Shown piece by piece: positions 45,606-54,829 of a stretch of 64,000 nucleotides of DNA. This stretch comes from Aliidiomarina halalkaliphila (GTDB lineage Bacteria; Pseudomonadota; Gammaproteobacteria; Enterobacterales; Alteromonadaceae), in contig NZ_VJWL01000003.1 in assembly GCF_007096385.1 (NCBI RefSeq), positions 186,001 to 250,000 of the forward strand. Reading direction: 5' to 3'. Position 1 is the first letter of the stretch; the number at the start of each line of letters is the position of its first letter. The notes below the pieces were generated by a model. It did not search any database. It was not told where the DNA came from and saw only the letters and a program-made list of their open reading frames with translations. The translations under genes and the position numbers were made by a program.

Positions 45606-46082
45606 TTACAGGTGCTTTAAGACATGTTCCACGGAGCTAACATCAAAGCTTTTTGGATCTTCAACGAAAAGCTTTTGAACGACACCGTCGCGGATGATCA
45701 TGGCGAAGCGCTGTGCGCGAACACCGCCAAAGCTGCCAGTATCCATGGTTAATCCTATCGACTTCAGCCAACTACCATCACCATCGGAAAGCATGGTAAT
45801 GGAGCCGCCGACATTTTGATCTTTGGCCCAGTTGGCCATCACAAAGGCATCGTTCGTGGCGAGGCAATAGATCCCATCCGCCCCTTTGCTGCGCAGTGCT
45901 TCTGCTTGGCGTACATAGCCAGGAAGATGCTGCTCGGAACAGGTGGGTGTGAAGGCTCCGGGTACCGCAAACAGCACGTGAGTGCCTGATGCAAATAACT
46001 CCTCTGGATTCAATTGATCGAGTCCAACCTGACCTTTCGTTGTGAGCGTTCCTGCAGGTACCTGAGAATTTTCTGAAATCAT
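45606..46082 (-). CDS. Peroxiredoxin of the Prx5 type
   Basis: A 158-residue thiol peroxidase that reduces peroxides with glutathione, glutaredoxin or thioredoxin. It has the Prx5 active site PGAFTPTCSEQHLPGY with the peroxidatic cysteine and Thr four residues before, and CLATNDAFVMANWAKDQ, where the Cys may be resolving. The C-terminus ends without a glutaredoxin fusion. AAGGA precedes the ATG. It is a lone gene whose promoter lies in the 170-base gap before the divergent ATP-grasp gene. Confidence 0.9.
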   Translation of the reverse strand: MISENSQVPAGTLTTKGQVGLDQLNPEELFASGTHVLFAVPGAFTPTCSEQHLPGYVRQAEALRSKGADGIYCLATNDAFVMANWAKDQNVGGSITMLSDGDGSWLKSIGLTMDTGSFGGVRAQRFAMIIRDGVVQKLFVEDPKSFDVSSVEHVLKHL

Positions 46083-46254
46083 GGGTATATCCTTGCTTGG
46101 TTAGTGCGTTGGGTATTCTAAGACAAAAGCGATCTAAACTAACCGGTTTACGTAGTTCTTAGTCTATTTCGATCTGTCTTACGCTCGAATTGTATAAAGC
46201 ATGAGTCGAGATTCAGTTAAAATCAATGTAACTAAGGTAACGATTGAGGAAACT

Positions 46255-47196
46255 ATGCGTCCAATCTATGTATTACATGAGAATCAGGAGTGGCTAGTGC
46301 CACTGCGTGCGGAATTTGACGCCCGTGGCGTTACCTTAAATGAGTGGTTCCTAGACACCGGCGTTGTCGCTTTTGATCAGGTGCCGGAAGACGCTGTTTA
46401 CTATAACCGAATGAGTGCGAGTTCGCATACCCGTGGGCATCGATTTGCCCCGGAGTTAACCCGGATGGCACTGACCTGGCTTGAACAGCACCCGGTGACT
46501 GTGCTGAACGGCACGCCAGCACTCTATCTTGAGGTGTGTAAGTTATCGCAGTATGCCGCTTTGAACAAAGCAGGGCTTACCACGCCACGCACCCGTGCCG
46601 TTGTCGGGCGTGAGCAATTGCCGGAGGCTGCTCGTAACTTTGCCAGTTGGCCGTTGATTCTAAAACCAAATCGCGGAGGTAAGGGCTTAGGCGTGATGCG
46701 CTTTAATCAACTTGCAGAGCTGGAGCAATTTGTTCAAGGCCCAAGTTACGAAGAGCCCCTTGATGGACTGTGGTTACTGCAGGAATATATTCAACCGAAG
46801 GCGCCGCATATTACGCGTTGCGAATTCGTCGGTCAGAAGTTCGTGTATTCCGTGGATGTGAATACCGAAGGCGGCTTTGAACTATGCCCGGCTGATGTGT
46901 GTGCTGTGGGGGATGACTTTTGCCCAACCACGCCGCAACAAGCAGCGGCACCGAGCAAATTCAAAATCAGTCAGCGCTTTGATGGGCATCCGATTATTGA
47001 ACAACTGGAAACATTCTTACGCCAAGCGAAGGTGGATGTGGCAGGGATTGAGGTGATCGAAAACGCGCAAGGCGAACTGTTTGTGTACGATGTGAATACC
47101 AACACCAATTACAATCAGGCGGCGGAAAAGGCCGCCGGCGTGCAACGCACGGGTATGGGTTCCCTTGCCGATTACTTAATTGCGTGCGCTCAATAG
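46255..47196 (+). CDS. ATP-grasp ligase, RimK/GshB-like (alpha-L-glutamate ligase family)
   Basis: A 313-residue protein with an ATP-grasp core. Visible parts: substrate N-domain (1-100, with MSASSHTRGHR), the central KPNRGGKGLGVMRF glycine-rich loop (about 140-152) that holds ATP phosphates, and the metal site in the final part (VAGIEVIENAQGELFVYDVNTNTNYN, where Glu/Asn bind Mg). Members ligate amino acids through an acyl phosphate; the substrate here is not evident, and similar genes are called alpha-L-glutamate ligase. The ATG at 46255 is preferred over 46201 because GAGGAA is just upstream. Confidence 0.8.
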   Translation: MRPIYVLHENQEWLVPLRAEFDARGVTLNEWFLDTGVVAFDQVPEDAVYYNRMSASSHTRGHRFAPELTRMALTWLEQHPVTVLNGTPALYLEVCKLSQYAALNKAGLTTPRTRAVVGREQLPEAARNFASWPLILKPNRGGKGLGVMRFNQLAELEQFVQGPSYEEPLDGLWLLQEYIQPKAPHITRCEFVGQKFVYSVDVNTEGGFELCPADVCAVGDDFCPTTPQQAAAPSKFKISQRFDGHPIIEQLETFLRQAKVDVAGIEVIENAQGELFVYDVNTNTNYNQAAEKAAGVQRTGMGSLADYLIACAQ

Positions 47197-47215
47197 GATT
47201 AAGTTCGCGTTCATT

Positions 47216-48109
47216 TTAATGTGGGTCGTTGATGTGGGAGCTCACGGGGTACTCCCACACACGCGCTTTCAGTAACTCATTGTAAGGCGCTTGCTCGGGT
47301 TTATCTTCGAACCAGCGATTGAGCACCCGTAAAAACTCCGGATCTTGGCGCACCTCAGGTAACACCTGGTTAATACGCTCAGTCACCATGCGGCCCCATT
47401 CATTATCGGTGCAGCCAATAGCACCGAGAACATGGGAGCCCGAAGTTTCCTCGATTTCAATAAAGGCCAATTGATTGCCGCTAAAATACTGATCAAAGGT
47501 GCGCAGTATTTGATAATCAATGGTGAAATCAATACGGCCCGCTTTAATCATCGCGAGAATCGCCATGGTGGCGTTCTCGCCCGTATGGACGATTCGGTAG
47601 CTTTCTGGTGCCACAGCATCGATTACCGGTTGTAGTTCACCATACACGCGTCCAGAGGGGTAGCCGTAGCGGTAGTCGCCTTCGCGTAACAAGCGGGTGA
47701 GCGAGACTGGGTCGCCAAAACGTTCGCGAATTTCTGCAGCCCGAGCGGCCGTGGTGATAATGCCGTGAGGGTAGTAAAAGTGAGTCGGTTCGGTGAAGAC
47801 GGCATTGCGCGCTGCATGGGGACGATAAATCATGCAGGGAAAGCATCTGTTTTCGTCGCGTTCGAACTGCTGGCGAATTCGTGTTTGCGGCAAAATGGAA
47901 CGCTGGGTGGTGATATCAGGTAGGCGCGCATCAACCGCATCCATAAGTACATCGCAAATACCTTCACCTTGTAGCGGGCCTGAGACTACATGAAATGGGG
48001 GCGCTGTATTGACCGCCCAATGAATGTGTAATGGCTCATCGGCAATCGATATAGTGCTGCCGAAAGTTGCTGCAAGGCCTATCATTACAAGCTGACGACC
48101 ATATTTCAT
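47216..48109 (-). CDS. Periplasmic solute-binding (type 3 family) protein
   Basis: A 297-residue exported protein with a signal peptide cleaved near ISIADEP. It has the two-lobe family-3 binding fold: VNTAPPFHVVSGPLQGEGICDVLMDAV as the first ligand-contact segment and KAGRIDFTIDYQILRTF as the second-lobe strand. I believe it belongs with the TIGR02285-like proteins, which are usually solitary. No ABC permease or ATPase gene is near, so it may serve a sensor rather than uptake. The start at 48109 is ATG; a palindrome (48143-48158) lies 34 bases upstream. Confidence 0.75.
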   Translation of the reverse strand: MKYGRQLVMIGLAATFGSTISIADEPLHIHWAVNTAPPFHVVSGPLQGEGICDVLMDAVDARLPDITTQRSILPQTRIRQQFERDENRCFPCMIYRPHAARNAVFTEPTHFYYPHGIITTAARAAEIRERFGDPVSLTRLLREGDYRYGYPSGRVYGELQPVIDAVAPESYRIVHTGENATMAILAMIKAGRIDFTIDYQILRTFDQYFSGNQLAFIEIEETSGSHVLGAIGCTDNEWGRMVTERINQVLPEVRQDPEFLRVLNRWFEDKPEQAPYNELLKARVWEYPVSSHINDPH

Positions 48110-48142
48110 CTAGCACTCTCCATAAACCACTCTAGCGAGGTG

Positions 48143-48158
48143 GTTATCATGTGATAAC
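48143..48158. promoter_or_regulatory. GTTATCA-N2-TGATAAC inverted repeat between divergent genes
   Basis: Seven-base perfect arms with a TG spacer, lying 34 bases before the start of the binding protein gene and 116 before the PH-domain gene. Typical size for a dimeric repressor site. No regulator gene is adjacent. Confidence 0.45.
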
Positions 48159-48273
48159 GTGGGTCACACTGTTTTATTCCCCATGAGATTCACTATCGAA
48201 GAAAATCAGGTGAGAATCCAGTGAGATTTGTTAAATTGTATGCACGAGGATTCCTTAACGAGAGTAGCACACC

Positions 48274-48819
48274 ATGGATGAACTAAATTGGCGACGGGTG
48301 TCACCCCGCTATGTCGCTTTGTTACGCATAGATAAAACAATTTTATGTGGACTGATTCTGATCGCGTTTTCTTTCCCTGCGGTCTTAGTGGATGCGATTC
48401 CTCTTTGGGTGGCGATCATTGGTTGGTCGGTTTTAGGGGTAATTTGGCTTAGCTTGTTATTTTTATGGGCACCTCGACGCTTTCGTGTAACCGCGTATGC
48501 ATCGGAAGAAAAAGAACTGCATTTGCGTGTGGGGGCGTTGTGGCATCGGCATACTGCGGTGACACACAATCGCATTCAGCATCTTGAAATTGAGCAGAGC
48601 CCATTTGAGCGCATGCTCGGTTTGGCACGTTTAATTATATTTACTGCTGGCGGCAGTGGCGCCGATCTCACTATTCCGGGTCTCGCACGGGAAGACGCCA
48701 CCGCGTTGCGGGATGGGTTACTTGCTGTGATTCGTGAGGAGCAGTTGGATGACGCCGCTATTACTGAAGCGGGGCCCGTTGCCACTGAACCACAGGAACG
48801 GAATGGCAAGGATGACTGA
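48274..48819 (+). CDS. PH-domain membrane protein, first of a YdbS/YdbT-like pair
   Basis: A 181-residue protein with two membrane helices (about 28-45 and 49-67) followed by a bacterial PH-like (bPH2, DUF304) domain. The motif NRIQHLEIEQSPFERMLGLARLIIFTAGGSG is the domain's hallmark. Together with the next gene it matches the Bacillus ydbS-ydbT pair, linked with resistance to membrane-active bacteriocins. An acidic tail ends the chain. Translation start has only a weak GAGAG site. Confidence 0.85.
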   Translation: MDELNWRRVSPRYVALLRIDKTILCGLILIAFSFPAVLVDAIPLWVAIIGWSVLGVIWLSLLFLWAPRRFRVTAYASEEKELHLRVGALWHRHTAVTHNRIQHLEIEQSPFERMLGLARLIIFTAGGSGADLTIPGLAREDATALRDGLLAVIREEQLDDAAITEAGPVATEPQERNGKDD

Positions 48820-50248
48820 ACCTAACGCATGGCAGCGACTGCCATTACTGGCGTTGTGTTTTTTCTTTTTAAGCACTATTCGCTTGATGTTAAAGCACTT
48901 GTATCAAGCAGCCCCGGCATTGGCGGCGGCTTTTATTGCCGTAAGTGCGCTGCGCCCATACATCCCTCATTTGCTGTTAGGGTTGCTGGTACTCATTCTG
49001 ATTACCACGGTACTGCGCTACCGCCGTTTTTTTTATGCCACTGAGGCGAATCGCATTCGTGTGCGCCAAGGGGTATTGCGCAAAGTGGAGCTTAACCTCG
49101 ACTATGATCGGATCCAGCAAGCGGATATCGCACGACCTTTCTATTTTAGACCCTTTCAGTTAGCGATTTTGAAGCTGCAAAGTGCGGGCAGTAAGGCACA
49201 AGAAGTTGAAGTTGCGGGACTACGGGTGGAGCGGGCGCTAGCCATCCAGGCAGAGATCCTTGCAGAGCTATCAACGGATAAGGGGGCAGTAACCACGGAT
49301 AAACATGGACAGGAAGTGGCAGCTACTCCTGATTTCACCTTTAGGCTTCCCCCGAGCGAGGTGTTACGCATCGGCTTAATGCACAATATTTTTGTCGTGG
49401 TCGGTGTGATTCTTGCCCTTCTATTTTCCAATCAGCAGGTCAATCAGCGCGTTCAGGAACGCTTCGTTGCTTTTGTTGAACAGTTTCCAAGTACGAGTGA
49501 TGCCATTTTGGCGCTAGTCGCCATTGGAATTGCTGCATTGGTGGTGTTGATTTTAGGTACGATCGCCTTTCACTTTAACAAATACTATGGATATACCCTG
49601 ACTCGGGAAGGGGATCGGGTACGCTACGAAGCGGGATTAACGTCAACCTTAACGCGTAGTTTCCGAGTTCAGAAGTTACAGTTGATCGATATTCGTCAAG
49701 GCTGGATGGGACGTCTGTTACATCGTCACCAAATTCGGATTTCCCAAGCGGGAAATCAGCAAAAACAAGACGGAAAGTTCGTGCTGCCCTGTGTTTCGCC
49801 GGCAATTCATAAAGATTTTTGTCAAGATTTACGTTTGCCAAACGCTGATTGGCAATCGGTTCATTGGCTCATGTTCCCACGCTTTGTTTTGCTGTTTTCC
49901 CTTTTGGGCTGGTTGGTGTTTGATTGGCGTGCGGCCCTCGGACTTTTTGTGGGGCTTAGCTTACTTCGCTGGCGCTGGTGGAATATGTTTGCCTGGCATT
50001 TTGATGGTCAGTGGTTGGCAGTTCGCCATGGTCTGATCGGGTCTCGCCAACAATGGATGCCTGCCGCCAAACTACAGCACGTTCGGATGAGCCAAGGCCC
50101 TTTGCAACGTTGGTTTAACGTGAGTAATCTCACGGTAAGTACCGCTGCGGGGCACTTGCAGTTACCGTACTTACCTACTGCAGTCGCTGAAACCTTACAG
50201 CAACAATTGCTGCGGGTAACGCGAGATAACTACAAGCGCTGGATGTGA
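48803..50248 (+). CDS. PH-domain membrane protein, second of a YdbS/YdbT-like pair
   Basis: A 481-residue membrane protein with three bPH2 domains between paired helices, as in YdbT. Repeats of the hallmark segment appear as DYDRIQQADIARPFYFRPFQLAILKLQSAG (about 95-125), RVQKLQLIDIRQGWMGRLLHRHQIRIS (about 295-325) and PAAKLQHVRMSQGPLQRWFNVSNLTVSTAAG (about 425-455). Start at 48803 has AGGA upstream; an ATG three codons later is also possible. It overlaps the first gene by 17 bases, so the two are coupled. Role unknown, probably envelope protection. Confidence 0.85.
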   Translation: MARMTEPNAWQRLPLLALCFFFLSTIRLMLKHLYQAAPALAAAFIAVSALRPYIPHLLLGLLVLILITTVLRYRRFFYATEANRIRVRQGVLRKVELNLDYDRIQQADIARPFYFRPFQLAILKLQSAGSKAQEVEVAGLRVERALAIQAEILAELSTDKGAVTTDKHGQEVAATPDFTFRLPPSEVLRIGLMHNIFVVVGVILALLFSNQQVNQRVQERFVAFVEQFPSTSDAILALVAIGIAALVVLILGTIAFHFNKYYGYTLTREGDRVRYEAGLTSTLTRSFRVQKLQLIDIRQGWMGRLLHRHQIRISQAGNQQKQDGKFVLPCVSPAIHKDFCQDLRLPNADWQSVHWLMFPRFVLLFSLLGWLVFDWRAALGLFVGLSLLRWRWWNMFAWHFDGQWLAVRHGLIGSRQQWMPAAKLQHVRMSQGPLQRWFNVSNLTVSTAAGHLQLPYLPTAVAETLQQQLLRVTRDNYKRWM

Positions 50249-50256
50249 GTAAAGAC

Positions 50257-51000
50257 TTACTTCCAATACTGCTCAACAGTGACGTTTCCAGGCTTCCGGC
50301 GCAAATTAATATTGAGATCCCGAGCCGCTAGTTCGGCTTTGGCGTCGGTAATCATTTGTGGATTACCACAGAGCATAATTTGTGCGTTTTCATCCAAGGT
50401 GCCTCCGGTGGCATGCTCGAGTTCACCACTGTGAATCAGCGACGGGATGCGCGCATGCAAGGCGCCAATGACGGGTTCACGTGTGACTACTGGCTGATAC
50501 ACCAGCTGCTCGGGGTAACGAGATTGCCACTGGCGAACTTTATCTTGGTAACACAGATCCGCTTCGGTGCGCACGCCATGAATCAAGTATATTTTCTCGT
50601 AGCGCTGCCAAGGCTCGTCGGTGCCGAGCATGGAAAAATAAGGACCAATACCGGTTCCGGTACCAATCAACCACAACGTTTTACCGTCGGGAATTTCACT
50701 GAGAATAAAAAAGCCGCTGGCCGGTTGGCTGACTTCAAGGGTATCGCCGGGCTGCAACTGATCCAGACGCGGTGATAATTCGCCATCGGGAACCGTTGTG
50801 ACTAGAAAGTCTAAGATGGGATCGTCGGGGCTATTGACCAAGGAATAAGCCCGTTGAATGCGCTTCTCTGGACCAGGCATACCGAGTCGGACAAATTGCC
50901 CCGCGATAAAATCGAATGGGTCGGTTTTTACCCGTAAGCTGAATAAATCTGCGTGCCAGCGTTTGTTTTCGACAACGGTTCCGGTAATCCAAGTGGCCAT
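50257..51000 (-). CDS. fpr: Ferredoxin--NADP reductase
   Basis: A 247-residue FAD enzyme that moves electrons between NADPH and ferredoxin or flavodoxin. FAD site QRAYSLVNSPDD (about 48-59), NADP site GTGTGIGPYFSMLG (about 112-125), and the C-terminus ends VEQYWK, the aromatic end typical of the bacterial Fpr subclass. ATG at 51000 has GAGGAC upstream and gives the family length (248). It overlaps nothing and converges on the PH-domain gene with 8 bases between. Confidence 0.95.
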   Translation of the reverse strand: MATWITGTVVENKRWHADLFSLRVKTDPFDFIAGQFVRLGMPGPEKRIQRAYSLVNSPDDPILDFLVTTVPDGELSPRLDQLQPGDTLEVSQPASGFFILSEIPDGKTLWLIGTGTGIGPYFSMLGTDEPWQRYEKIYLIHGVRTEADLCYQDKVRQWQSRYPEQLVYQPVVTREPVIGALHARIPSLIHSGELEHATGGTLDENAQIMLCGNPQMITDAKAELAARDLNINLRRKPGNVTVEQYWK

Positions 51001-51148
51001 TGAGTCCTCACTGATAACAATCTTGTAGGGCATTATGATGAATGCTTTTGCTATCAACAACAACCAGCACTTGCTGAAGTCGATGAAGAAGATTTCAATG
51101 ACTGGGAAATCACGTATGCTGTGAAATATACACAGGTACTGTAGCGTT

Positions 51149-52117
51149 ATGGAGATTCGGATTATTCGTAGTCAGCCCCCTCATTTGAGCAACCCACTGG
51201 TGCACGCCAAAGAAAGCGTAGGCATGGGCGGTATTCCGTGGCTCCATTATGAAGCGAAAACGCCGGAAGGCTTTTGCATTCGTGGGCAACGTACACTCAT
51301 TCATGAAGGCTCAAGCAAACCGGTATTGCACTTTATTCATGGGAATTCTTACTCGGGATTAACCTACTTGCCCTTGTGGCAGGCGTTAAGCCCTCATGCA
51401 GATATTATTTTGCATGATACCCAAGGCCATGGTGACAGTGATCACGGTGGGTCATTTGTGGGTTGGAATCGCTCCGCGGTCATTGCCACTGATATTGGCC
51501 GGCAATTGCAACAGCACTACGCCGACCGACCATTCATAGGCGTGGGTCATAGCTTTGGTGGGGTATTGACTAGTTTAATGGCCGCTTCGGATCCCACGTT
51601 ATTTAAGCAATTATTACTGCTTGATCCCATTGTGTTTACACCGGGCATGTTGCGATGGATGCAGCCGCTGCAGTGGATTCGCTTGTATAGCCACAATCCT
51701 ATTGCAAAGAAGGCGCGGAAACGTCGAAATGAATGGGTATCGATCACCGACGTTATGAACTCGTTACGCGGGCGTGGGATGTTTCGGGGTTGGACAGAGG
51801 AAGCGTTGCGGGCCTATGCGGAGTATGCCACGGAGCCTTTGGCCCAAGGAGGGCGACGCTTAAAATGTGCACCTGAACGGGAAGCAGAGATCTTTTCTAG
51901 TTATGCGCGGGGGCTCTGGTCAACGTTGCCCCGTATTGAGGTACCAACGCATGCATGGATCGGTGAACGGAGTTACCCCTTTGTGCATCAGTCGATGGCC
52001 CGTTGGCAGCAACAGAACCCACACTTTTCATATACGCCGGTACCGGGGGGTCATTGCTTTATGCTTGAGCACCCAGAAGAAACAGCGCAGCGATTATTTG
52101 CTGCGCTCAAGACTTGA
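51149..52117 (+). CDS. Alpha/beta-fold hydrolase
   Basis: A 322-residue soluble hydrolase. The nucleophile elbow is GVGHSFGG with Ser135, the oxyanion strand is HFIHGNSYSG (about 61-70), and the catalytic His is His302 in GGHCFMLEHP; the acid residue is likely an Asp/Glu near 265. The cap domain is rich in basic residues (KKARKRRNEW). Substrate unknown. The gene is convergent with the M48 protease gene: the last 24 bases of each overlap. The ribosome-binding site is poor. Confidence 0.85.
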   Translation: MEIRIIRSQPPHLSNPLVHAKESVGMGGIPWLHYEAKTPEGFCIRGQRTLIHEGSSKPVLHFIHGNSYSGLTYLPLWQALSPHADIILHDTQGHGDSDHGGSFVGWNRSAVIATDIGRQLQQHYADRPFIGVGHSFGGVLTSLMAASDPTLFKQLLLLDPIVFTPGMLRWMQPLQWIRLYSHNPIAKKARKRRNEWVSITDVMNSLRGRGMFRGWTEEALRAYAEYATEPLAQGGRRLKCAPEREAEIFSSYARGLWSTLPRIEVPTHAWIGERSYPFVHQSMARWQQQNPHFSYTPVPGGHCFMLEHPEETAQRLFAALKT

Positions 52118-54019
52118 TTCCGGGATAGGCTCGCCTATACAGGCCGAAAGAGCGGTCAGTAATTTGCGCTCCACAACCGTGATTTCACCGTCGTACTCCG
52201 CACAGGTTAACCAGGCATTGACCATGCGCTCTTTGTTCTGTGGGGTCCATTCGTTGATACGGTCCAGTACATCCGCGAGATCACCAAAACTAAATTTGGT
52301 GTGGCTAAATGGTGCCAATTTCTTTTGAAAATGGCGGGCACCCGCATGAAACGCCGCGTCGCTGTCTTGTTTGCTATTCGGATGACCATAATGAGCAAGC
52401 ACTGATAATGAATACTCGGCGTCACTGACAAAACGGGTTTGAACCAATGGTACCCGTTTGTTCGGTGCAAACTGCGCGAGTACGTAGCGGCGCACAATCT
52501 GCCCCAAGCACCAATCATAGAGCGTGATCTGCTCATCCGCAGCGAGCACATCGTGCAGCGTCGCCAAAATGGCTCTTGCGTCTTGCTCGGCAAAGGTTTT
52601 TAAGGCAGGAATCGATAGTTCCACCAGAGGCAGCCGTTCTTCTAAGGGGAGATCCTGAACTTGGGCGTAGTCGTTGAGTGTGCGTGTCGCCATCTCGTCA
52701 CCGTGTTGCTCACGGATCAGTGCCATTTGTTTTTCGCGCACTGCCGCGTCGGCACTCAAGGCGATGGCGAAAATAATCGCTTCTGCGCCTTGTTGCTGAC
52801 GCACTTCATCGCGTAGGGCGGCGGAGACGGGGATGGCGCTACCTGCTACACGTCCGCCGGATTCACCGGCACCCAGCACAGCGCCGGTAAGAATCGTATT
52901 GAGCACGGCTTTCTTGCGCTTGTCCTGTTTGGCGTCATCTTTGCTCTTGCTCGTTTCTGCTTGCTCAGACTGTAGCTCTTTTTTTAACTGCTGTGCTGAG
53001 TTTGCTCGAAAGGTGCCATCCCAGCTCGGACGCACCCGCTTGATGCGTTTACTCAACGGGGGATGGGTAGCAAACACCGACATCATTTTATTCACTGCCT
53101 GACCAAAAAAGAGATGCGCGGCTTCATCGGCGTTTTTACTTTCAACCCGACTACCGGCTCCTGATTTCTGCAAGGCGCCAATTTGCTCCAAGGCCCCGCC
53201 AATACCATCCGGGTTGCGAGTAAATTGCACTGCTGAGGCATCGGCTAGATATTCGCGCTGACGGCTGACGGCGGCTTTGATCAGGTTTCCAAACAGGATG
53301 CCGATGGCGCCGATAATCAATAAGCCAATGCCAATAAAAGGCAATGGGTTTTTATCATTACGGCGGCTAAACATACCAGTACGGAGTAAGAGGTAACCGG
53401 CGTGACTAATAAATAAAATCCCGTTGAGGATGGCCATAATGCGGATATTCATACGCATATCGCCATTGAGAATATGGGCAATCTCGTGGGCGACGACCCC
53501 TTGTAACTGATCTCGCGTGAGATTTTCAGCACACCCTCGGGTAATACCAATAACTGCATCTCGCGGCGAGTAGCCCGCGGCAAAGGCGTTAATGCCCGCT
53601 TCGTTCTTCAGCAAGTACACGGGAGGCACCGGCATATTTGCGGCGATGGCCATTTCTTCGGTGACATTGAGGATCTTGCGCTCGAGTGGGTCGCGGCTAT
53701 CTGGCGAAAGCCGCACCCCGCCGAGGGCCTCGGCCACAATGCGACCGCCCCCACGTAACTGTGACCACTTGTAGAGAACCGCGAGGCTAATCGCAGACAG
53801 GGTCATGCCCATGGCTGCGATCACAATATCCCACTGCAAGGTGAAGCTTTCGGCTTGTCCGGGTGTTTGCTGTGATGCATGCATCCCACCGGTAACGGCA
53901 GCCACCAGAAGAGCGGTGAGTGCCAACAAACTGATCACAGCTAACCCAAATAGGATAACGAGCAGGCGCGTGTTGCGCTTAGCAACAGCTTGATGTTCAA
54001 AGAAATCCATGGCGGCCAT
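52094..54019 (-). CDS. M48-family membrane metalloprotease with long C-terminal TerB-like region
   Basis: A 641-residue protein. Two membrane helices (about 17-43 and 65-85) precede an HtpX-like M48 zinc protease domain with HEIAH at 178-182; after two more helices (about 192-250) comes the third-ligand region (ASAVQFTRNPDGIGGALEQIG). The C-terminal 300 residues are unlike HtpX: a charged linker, then helical sequence ending with AWLTCAEYDGEITVVERKLLTALSACIG, a TerB-like acidic segment. It probably clears damaged membrane proteins. ATG at 54019 follows GAGGT. It sits 19 bases after lemA in the same direction, so it is one operon with it. Confidence 0.9.
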   Translation of the reverse strand: MAAMDFFEHQAVAKRNTRLLVILFGLAVISLLALTALLVAAVTGGMHASQQTPGQAESFTLQWDIVIAAMGMTLSAISLAVLYKWSQLRGGGRIVAEALGGVRLSPDSRDPLERKILNVTEEMAIAANMPVPPVYLLKNEAGINAFAAGYSPRDAVIGITRGCAENLTRDQLQGVVAHEIAHILNGDMRMNIRIMAILNGILFISHAGYLLLRTGMFSRRNDKNPLPFIGIGLLIIGAIGILFGNLIKAAVSRQREYLADASAVQFTRNPDGIGGALEQIGALQKSGAGSRVESKNADEAAHLFFGQAVNKMMSVFATHPPLSKRIKRVRPSWDGTFRANSAQQLKKELQSEQAETSKSKDDAKQDKRKKAVLNTILTGAVLGAGESGGRVAGSAIPVSAALRDEVRQQQGAEAIIFAIALSADAAVREKQMALIREQHGDEMATRTLNDYAQVQDLPLEERLPLVELSIPALKTFAEQDARAILATLHDVLAADEQITLYDWCLGQIVRRYVLAQFAPNKRVPLVQTRFVSDAEYSLSVLAHYGHPNSKQDSDAAFHAGARHFQKKLAPFSHTKFSFGDLADVLDRINEWTPQNKERMVNAWLTCAEYDGEITVVERKLLTALSACIGEPIPESSLERSK

Positions 54020-54038
54020 AATTACCTCAGGTTATGCG

Positions 54039-54629
54039 CTAGAATTTAACTTCAGGCGCTTTTTGGATTTCTTCGCGATCTTCAAACTGCAACAAAGTTG
54101 CGTCTGTGCTGTGACCAAACATATTCGCAAAAACCACCGGTGGGAAAGATTGGCGATAGGTGTTGTACGACATGACGGAATCGTTAAAGGATTGCCGCGA
54201 GAAGGCCACGCGATTCTCAGTGCTGGTGAGCTCTTCGCTCAGCTGCATCATATTCTGATTGGCTTTTAGGTCAGGATAGGCTTCCATCACCACATTGAGT
54301 CGTCCGAGTGCACTAGATAAGGCACCTTCAGCACCAGCCAATTTACCCATGGCCTGTGCATCGCCAGGGGCAGCGGCTGCACCTTTTAGTGCTGAAGCGG
54401 CTTGGTTCCGCGCTTCCACCACGGCTTCCAGGGTTTCACGCTCATGCTTTAAGTAGGCTTTAGCCGTTTCTACTAAGTTTGGGATGAGGTCATAGCGTCG
54501 CTTTAACTGCACATCGATTTGCGCAAACGCATTCTCAAATCGGTTCTTTAACGCGACAAGTTTGTTGTAAATCCCGACCACATAAATGATCAGCAGTACG
54601 AGAACGATTAGGGAGATCCATAACGCCAT
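54039..54629 (-). CDS. lemA: LemA family protein
   Basis: A 196-residue protein with an N-terminal membrane helix (about 3-20) and then a three-helix bundle: LKNRFENAFAQIDVQLKRRYDLIPNLVETAKAYLKHE is the family signature, near 27-63. It ends with FEDREEIQKAPEVKF, a usual LemA ending. Function is unknown; LemA genes commonly sit next to an M48 or TPM-domain gene, as here with the following protease. ATG follows GAGGAAG. Its promoter shares the 200-base gap to gmk. Confidence 0.93.
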   Translation of the reverse strand: MALWISLIVLVLLIIYVVGIYNKLVALKNRFENAFAQIDVQLKRRYDLIPNLVETAKAYLKHERETLEAVVEARNQAASALKGAAAAPGDAQAMGKLAGAEGALSSALGRLNVVMEAYPDLKANQNMMQLSEELTSTENRVAFSRQSFNDSVMSYNTYRQSFPPVVFANMFGHSTDATLLQFEDREEIQKAPEVKF

Positions 54630-54829
54630 GATGTGCTTCCTCTTTTTTGTGAACTCAGACAGTTCAATGCTTAGGCACTGTTATAGCATGGAAGTTCGCG
54701 GAAAAACATCGCGGCCCGGGGATTTCAGTGATCACCGAATGGATGAGTGGTGGCGGAAGAATGGTGGCGCTTCAGGCTGCTTTGGTGTACTTTAAAGTGC
54801 ATTCTAAGACCACCGAGAAATGGTTGCCT

